Notes under the pieces: generated by a model | The model's input: only the letters and a program-made list of their open reading frames with translations | Told to the model about the DNA's origin: nothing | Database searches by the model: none | Assembly: GCA_016235345.1 (NCBI GenBank) | Contig: JACRLG010000017.1 | Location: forward strand, 51,249-115,248 | Source of the DNA: Deltaproteobacteria bacterium | GTDB taxonomy: Bacteria > Desulfobacterota > Desulfobacteria > Desulfobacterales > Desulfatibacillaceae | DNA length: 64,000 bases | Direction: 5' to 3' | Translations under genes and position numbers: made by a program | In this document: piece after piece, positions 58,964 to 64,000 of the stretch | Numbering within the stretch: position 1 is the first letter of the stretch | Layout: the number at the start of each line of letters is the position of its first letter

Positions 58964-58992
58964 ATGGCCCGGGTTTTCCGCCTCCGGGCCAT
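58964..58992 (-). terminator. Hairpin downstream of TPR lipoprotein gene
   Basis: Perfect 9-bp stem ATGGCCCGG (58964-58972) with CCGGGCCAT (58984-58992), 14 bases past the stop of the minus-strand lipoprotein gene. No T-run on that strand, so termination efficiency is uncertain. Confidence 0.45.
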
Positions 58993-59005
58993 TTCTTGCT
59001 TAAAC

Positions 59006-59467
59006 TCACGCGGCTGAAAGGAGTCGCATCATCCGGGCCGCGCCCTGGTGGGTGGGGGCAAGCTCCAGGGTCCTGGTGAGGTCCGACAGGGCGGCGGACT
59101 TGTCCTTGGGGGCCGTGGCGATGCGGCAGAGGGCCCGGCGATAGTAGGCTTCGGGGTTTTGGGGGTCCAGGTTAACGGCCCGGTCGAAATCCTCAAGGGC
59201 GGCCTGGAAATCGCGGTTTCTGGCCCTGGCCATGCCCCGCCCGTAAGCGGCCCTTGGGTTTTTAGGGTCCTTTTTAAGGGCGCGGCCATAGCAGTCCTCC
59301 GCCTTTTTCGCAAGCGCCGGGTCTGTCCCGCCCTGGCTTTCCATGCTGGCCATAAGGCTGTCGGCCTCGGCAAGGCTTTCCTCCGCGCTTTTCCCGCAGC
59401 CGAAGAAAAACGCCGTAAGAAAAAAAACAGCAAGAACCGAAACAGCCGCGCGCATAGTTTGTTTCAT
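59006..59467 (-). CDS. TPR-containing lipoprotein
   Basis: 153-residue lipoprotein. The signal peptide has a lipobox-like AFFFGC with Cys24 (Gly at +2, outer membrane by the E. coli rule). Three TPRs follow (PALAKKAEDCYGRALKKDPKNP, AAYGRGMARARNRDFQAALEDFD, EAYYRRALCRIATAPKDKSAA). It starts five bases after the RDD-protein gene stop and is certainly in that operon. TPR lipoproteins of this size often act as assembly scaffolds. The specific partner is unknown. Confidence 0.72.
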   Translation of the reverse strand: MKQTMRAAVSVLAVFFLTAFFFGCGKSAEESLAEADSLMASMESQGGTDPALAKKAEDCYGRALKKDPKNPRAAYGRGMARARNRDFQAALEDFDRAVNLDPQNPEAYYRRALCRIATAPKDKSAALSDLTRTLELAPTHQGAARMMRLLSAA

Positions 59468-59472
59468 GGCTT

Positions 59473-60558
59473 TTACCGGACCTTCATTACGATGGGGAGA
59501 AAAAGCAGCACGATTCCGGCTGCCAGGAAAAAGGCCACAAGAATGGGCGTGACGGCCTTCTGGACGTGCTTTTCAGGAGGCTCCACGCTCTCGTGCTGGC
59601 GGGTGCCGGACAGAAGGTCCGCAAGGCCGCTTTTGTCGCCGGACACGAGGTTCACCACAAGAAGCAGCCCCGCGCTCGCCACCACCAGGAGGATTCCCAG
59701 AAAGCGCAGGAAGAACGCGCCTCCCGACGGGGTCTCGCCCTTTTTGGTGCGGATTTCGATTCCCATGGCCTTCTGGCCCCAGGAACACTTGCCCTTGGCC
59801 GGAACCATCCACAGGGTGACCACGTAAATCAGGATGGCCGCCCCGCACAGGAAAAAGAAGGCGGCCCGCACGGCCTCCAGGTCGGTGGCCGGGCTTGACG
59901 GCAGGCCCAGCAACTGGGCGTAGTAGCTCTTGATAAGAAGGGCCGGAACCGTGAACAGGAGCAACACGCACAGGGTGGAAAAAAAGGTGTGGAGACCGGC
60001 CAGAATGCGGCGTCCGAAAGATGCCACGGGAAGTGACGGCTTCTTTTCCACCGCTTTTACAGGCGGCTTCTTTTCGGCTGCCCCGGCTGCGGGCTTGGGC
60101 TTTTCGGCAGCCGCCTGGGCCGGAGCTGCTGGTTTGGACGCAGGCTGGGCGGGTGGCCTGGCCTCTTTTTTTTCAACCGGCCTTACCGGGGCCTCCGGCT
60201 TTTCCGGCGTTCTTATGTTGTTGCAGTTGGGGCAGGTTCCAAGCCCGCCCGCCCCTGTTATGAGCGGGTCGTCCTCTCCCATGGCCTGATAGCCGCAGGT
60301 GGGGCAGGTGACGCTTTCGGCCCGTGACATGGCCACGGCCTGGCACAGGGCCCCCAGGGCAACAAGGCCCTCTTGCATCTTTTCCGCCGTGGCCCTGTCG
60401 AGGTTCCGCTTTATCTCGACAGGCGCGTTCGCCAGAAGGCGCTCCACGTCATTCAAATCCAGCTCGAAAAGCCGGCCAAGGTCTTCCTTCACCGTTTCCG
60501 GGTCATGGCCTTCGGCCATCTGGCCGTCCAGAATGAGCTTGTAAAGCTGTTGCTCCAC
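59473..60558 (-). CDS. RDD-family membrane protein with zinc ribbon
   Basis: 361-residue protein. The N-terminal cytoplasmic part has a helical segment and a zinc ribbon (CPTCGYQ and CPNCNN, ~residues 85-118). An Ala/Pro/Lys-rich linker (~120-185) follows. The RDD domain has its first helix after SFGRRILAGLHTFFSTL, further membrane helices, and the KCSWGQKAMGIEIR block typical of RDD proteins. A last helix ends the protein. RDD proteins are small membrane proteins of mostly unknown role; some are linked to Na+/H+ exchange or membrane enzyme assembly. The first Arg-Asp pair is written RR here, a departure from the RDD name motif. Confidence 0.7.
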   Translation of the reverse strand: MEQQLYKLILDGQMAEGHDPETVKEDLGRLFELDLNDVERLLANAPVEIKRNLDRATAEKMQEGLVALGALCQAVAMSRAESVTCPTCGYQAMGEDDPLITGAGGLGTCPNCNNIRTPEKPEAPVRPVEKKEARPPAQPASKPAAPAQAAAEKPKPAAGAAEKKPPVKAVEKKPSLPVASFGRRILAGLHTFFSTLCVLLLFTVPALLIKSYYAQLLGLPSSPATDLEAVRAAFFFLCGAAILIYVVTLWMVPAKGKCSWGQKAMGIEIRTKKGETPSGGAFFLRFLGILLVVASAGLLLVVNLVSGDKSGLADLLSGTRQHESVEPPEKHVQKAVTPILVAFFLAAGIVLLFLPIVMKVR

Positions 60559-60780
60559 CTTGTACCCTCCCCTTTTGTCCGTTCCTTTCCATCCTCAAGC
60601 GCCTTTCGGGCGATTTCAAGCGGGGACGGATTTTTGGGCCGGAAGTCTTATGGGTGTTTTGATTGAAAATGATTTCGCTTTTTGAATTTTTTGCAAGAAG
60701 GGTTCTAACCCAAACCTTGGAAAATGGCGAGAACTATCTGACCTGGCCAACGCCCCGATGGCCTGTCAGTCTGTTGAAAA

Positions 60781-60967
60781 AAGCGCGATGCGAAGCCTGG
60801 ATATCAATTTGAACTTGGGCGATGAAGCGCTAAGGTTGGCGAACTGAAAAGGAGGGAGCGTACCCGCCCAAGAAATCGAAGAGCTCTTGGGCTAAATCAG
60901 GATGTTCGTACGTGACCGACTTAACAGCTTCGCCTGACACCGCGATTCGCGTTTTTCGAAAGCCTGC
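60781..60967 (-). repeat. Nested palindromic element, copy 9 (reverse, rearranged)
   Basis: The right part (CACCGCGATTCGCGTTTTTCG, split over 60939-60959) and the GGAGGGAGCGTAC inner arm match copy 3. The left arm is degenerate, and a foreign segment with AGAGCTCT near its centre interrupts the inner hairpin (about 60863-60905). It abuts the TAG stop of rnd. The remaining 60559-60780 gap has no recognised feature. Confidence 0.65.
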
Positions 60968-62172
60968 TATTGCGCGGGCCTTTCCTGCTCCCTGGTGCGC
61001 CTGTCCGCAGGCAGCATGACCCCTATGAGGTCGTCCCCGAAGGTCTCCTTCTGCCAGCGCCTGAGGGACGGAACGCTTTCAAGGTCTGAAGGCGTCCGCC
61101 TTGGCCTTGCGGCTATGTCGCGTATCTGGGCGTTGGTGAGCACGATGCTTGGGTCGAGCCCAAGGCTTCCTGCGGTCTTGTCCCGGAACTCCTTTAAAAG
61201 CACGGTGCGGGCCGCTGTTTTGGCGTCCGAGCGGGTTCGCGGGGTTTTCGGGTAAGAGGGAAGCCCGCTTTCCGGAAGCTCCAGGGCCTCGACTACGCAT
61301 CGCACCAGAGCCGGGGCAAGATGGACCTGCTTGCCGGAAAGGCTTGCCACCCGCACCAGCCGGTCGGCGTCTTCGGGCTTGTGAAGGGCCACGGCCTCCA
61401 CCGACCGGTCCGGGATCACCTTGAAGGGCGGGACGTCGCGGCGTCTGGCCTCCTCCTTGCGGAACCGAAGCACGTTTTCCAGGACCGCGAGGCTTCTTCC
61501 GTCCATGCGGCCCGCCCCCTTGAAGCGCAGAAAAAGGGGGCCTTCGTGGCCGGAGGGGCGCGCGCCGCTTAAGATGTCGCACTCCTCCTCCACCCAGGAG
61601 AGCCTTCCCAGGCCGAGAAGCTCGGAGGACAGGTCTGCATAGAGGTCGGACAGGTGGGCGGTATCGGAAACCGCGTAAAAGAGCATTTCGGGCGTCAAGG
61701 GCCTTTTTGTCCAGTTGCTCTTCTGGTGTTTCTTGGAAAGGTGGACCTTGAACCTTGCTGCCAGAATGCTGGCAAGGCCGGTTTCCTTGAGGCCCAGGAA
61801 ACGGGCCGCCACCTGGGTGTCGAAAAGGTGCTTCACCCTTATTCCGTAATCCCGGAAAAGGCTCCGTATGTCGTAATCCGCGCCGTGAAAAACCTTTTTG
61901 ATGGAGGGGTCGGCGAAAATGGGGCTTAACAGCGACAAATCGGCCCTTGAAAGGGGGTCAACTATGTAGTTGCGCCCGCTGGCCGTGATCTGGAGCAGGC
62001 AGACCCTTTCCCTGAAATGGTAAAGGCTGTCCGCCTCCACGTCCACCGCCACCAGGGGGGCGCTTTCCAGCACCCTCACCAGGGCCTCCACCTGGCCGGT
62101 GGTGTCCAGAAACTCGTAGTCGCAACCCGCCTGGGTTTCTTCCGCTTCTTTTGTTCTTGTTGCGTCGTACAT
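60967..62172 (-). CDS. rnd: Ribonuclease D
   Basis: 401-residue 3'-5' exoribonuclease of the DEDD superfamily, which matures tRNA 3' ends. Exo motifs are VAVDVEADSLYHF (first acidic pair), VFHGADYDIRSLFRDYG (second Asp), and the DEDDy-type motif YAVSDTAHLSDLY with Tyr and Asp. The HRDC-type helical region begins near MDGRSLAVLENVLRFRKEEA. Length exceeds E. coli RNase D (375) slightly. The start ATG 62172 follows GGAAG. It is divergent from purA across 270 bases. Confidence 0.9.
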   Translation of the reverse strand: MYDATRTKEAEETQAGCDYEFLDTTGQVEALVRVLESAPLVAVDVEADSLYHFRERVCLLQITASGRNYIVDPLSRADLSLLSPIFADPSIKKVFHGADYDIRSLFRDYGIRVKHLFDTQVAARFLGLKETGLASILAARFKVHLSKKHQKSNWTKRPLTPEMLFYAVSDTAHLSDLYADLSSELLGLGRLSWVEEECDILSGARPSGHEGPLFLRFKGAGRMDGRSLAVLENVLRFRKEEARRRDVPPFKVIPDRSVEAVALHKPEDADRLVRVASLSGKQVHLAPALVRCVVEALELPESGLPSYPKTPRTRSDAKTAARTVLLKEFRDKTAGSLGLDPSIVLTNAQIRDIAARPRRTPSDLESVPSLRRWQKETFGDDLIGVMLPADRRTREQERPAQ

Positions 62173-62373
62173 TTTTCTTCCTTTTTTTCCAGCCTCTACA
62201 GACCATTTTTTAGGTCAAACTGTCAAGTCGCAAAGCTCAAATTTGAAGCGATAATCAGTAAAAGCCTCATTTTATTCGCGCAGCCTTCGTTTACCGCCCG
62301 CTTCACGTTATTCTCCTCCCTGCGTTCAAATGGCCCCAAGGAACGGCTTGACCGGAAAGGCTCGCTCTGATAA

Positions 62374-63714
<1,341 letters not shown>

Positions 63715-63726
63715 GTCCGCATTTCG

Positions 63727-63774
63727 GTTGGGTGGTTCCGAGCCGAAAGGTGAGGATTCACCCAACATTTTTTT
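63727..63774 (+). terminator. Rho-independent terminator after purA
   Basis: 8-bp stem GTTGGGTG (63727-63734) with CACCCAAC (63759-63766) followed by a run of seven T (63768-63774). It lies 13 bases after the purA stop. An alternative TTTCGG/CCGAAA pairing competes in the same place. Confidence 0.7.
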
Positions 63775-63830
63775 CATATAAGCAGGAGCGTTATATAATT
63801 CCATTTTTTATGGGGGTAGTTGACCAATTC

Positions 63831-63911
63831 CGTCATTCCGGCGAAAGCCGGAATCCAGTTTTTTTGCCTTTTTCGGCCTTTTCCTGGACCCCGGCTTCCG
63901 CCGGGGTGACG
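63831..63911. repeat. Inverted pair of GTCATTCC-type intergenic repeats
   Basis: A 28-base unit at 63831-63858 (begins CGTCATTCCGGCGAAAGCCG, itself a hairpin) and a related inverted unit at 63884-63911 (ends CCGGGGTGACG). Such units are dispersed in many proteobacterial genomes. The 3' end of the window after it (63912-64000) contains no recognised gene. Confidence 0.7.
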
Positions 63912-64000
63912 AACGTTCCCCCTCCATAAAACGGAACTAAACCTTGCTCCCCATAATAAGCGGAAGATGTTTTAACCCCAACACCTGAAGTTTTTTGGAA

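Noticed and set aside
25857..60967. Repeated elements considered as a CRISPR array or integron attC sites
   Set aside because: The copies are dispersed, inverted with respect to each other and lie between unrelated genes. They lack regular spacers, attC core sites and any cas or integrase gene in the window.

Overview
The window is GC-rich, densely coded on both strands, and carries Gram-negative outer-membrane biogenesis genes (TamA/TamB-like, LptD, BepA-like, heptose kinase). Alongside these it has anaerobe-type Fe-S proteins (HdrD/CCG-type, DUF362-ferredoxin, PflA-like radical SAM, YedF) and an MglA-like GTPase with a roadblock partner. This mix fits a strictly anaerobic Desulfobacterota (former Deltaproteobacteria, Desulfobacterales-like). 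That placement is inferred from gene content; no rRNA or tRNA gene was seen.

Layout. 1-2.3 kb: 3' end of a bacterial alpha-2-macroglobulin with a CxEQ thioester motif, a YajD-type HNH protein and a solitary YefM-like antitoxin. 2.3-6.2 kb: creB-creC-creD, with an exact TTCAC-N6-TTCAC CreB box in front of creD. 6.2-11.5 kb (minus): Fe-S/CCG protein, DUF362 ferredoxin, GMC oxidoreductase with a small partner, YedF. 11.6-16.3 kb (minus): roadblock protein, MglA-like GTPase, acidic protein, zinc-ribbon protein, TMTC-like TPR membrane protein. 16.8-19.6 kb (minus): lipoprotein plus a membrane-anchored protein-kinase-like protein. 20-24.5 kb: a surface protein with a CTERM-like tail and a second TMTC-like TPR protein. 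24.5-29.9 kb: a small hypothetical protein, ADP-ribosylglycohydrolase, SH3b protein, YggU, RfaE1, radical SAM protein. 30-32.9 kb: DNA methyltransferase, OppD and OppF, translationally overlapping. 32.9-38.1 kb (minus): Nth, a RAYT transposase with its REP palindromes, PurQ, PurL. 38.3-45.9 kb: tamA, tamB and a periplasmic protein. 46-50 kb: a divergent SDR/thiolase pair and a BepA-like protease. 50-55 kb (minus): a cysteine synthase/CysRS-like fusion, Tmk, YhaM-like nuclease, SurE. 55.2-64 kb: LptD, an AT-rich serpin, a TPR lipoprotein, an RDD protein, RNase D and PurA.

The most unusual non-coding feature is a family of nine dispersed nested palindromes of about 59-190 bp. Their outer stems differ between copies but stay self-complementary. 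The internal segments (GCGAACTGCTGYGTCA on one side, TTCCTTGCATTTCAT on the other) are conserved. Seven of the nine begin at, or within two bases of, a stop codon. The most unusual protein is the 762-residue fusion of cysteine synthase to a cysteinyl-tRNA-synthetase-like domain in which the HIGH and KMSKS signatures are gone.

Start codons were chosen from Shine-Dalgarno spacing and family alignment. Many are GTG or TTG, so several coordinates are shorter than the longest open frame.
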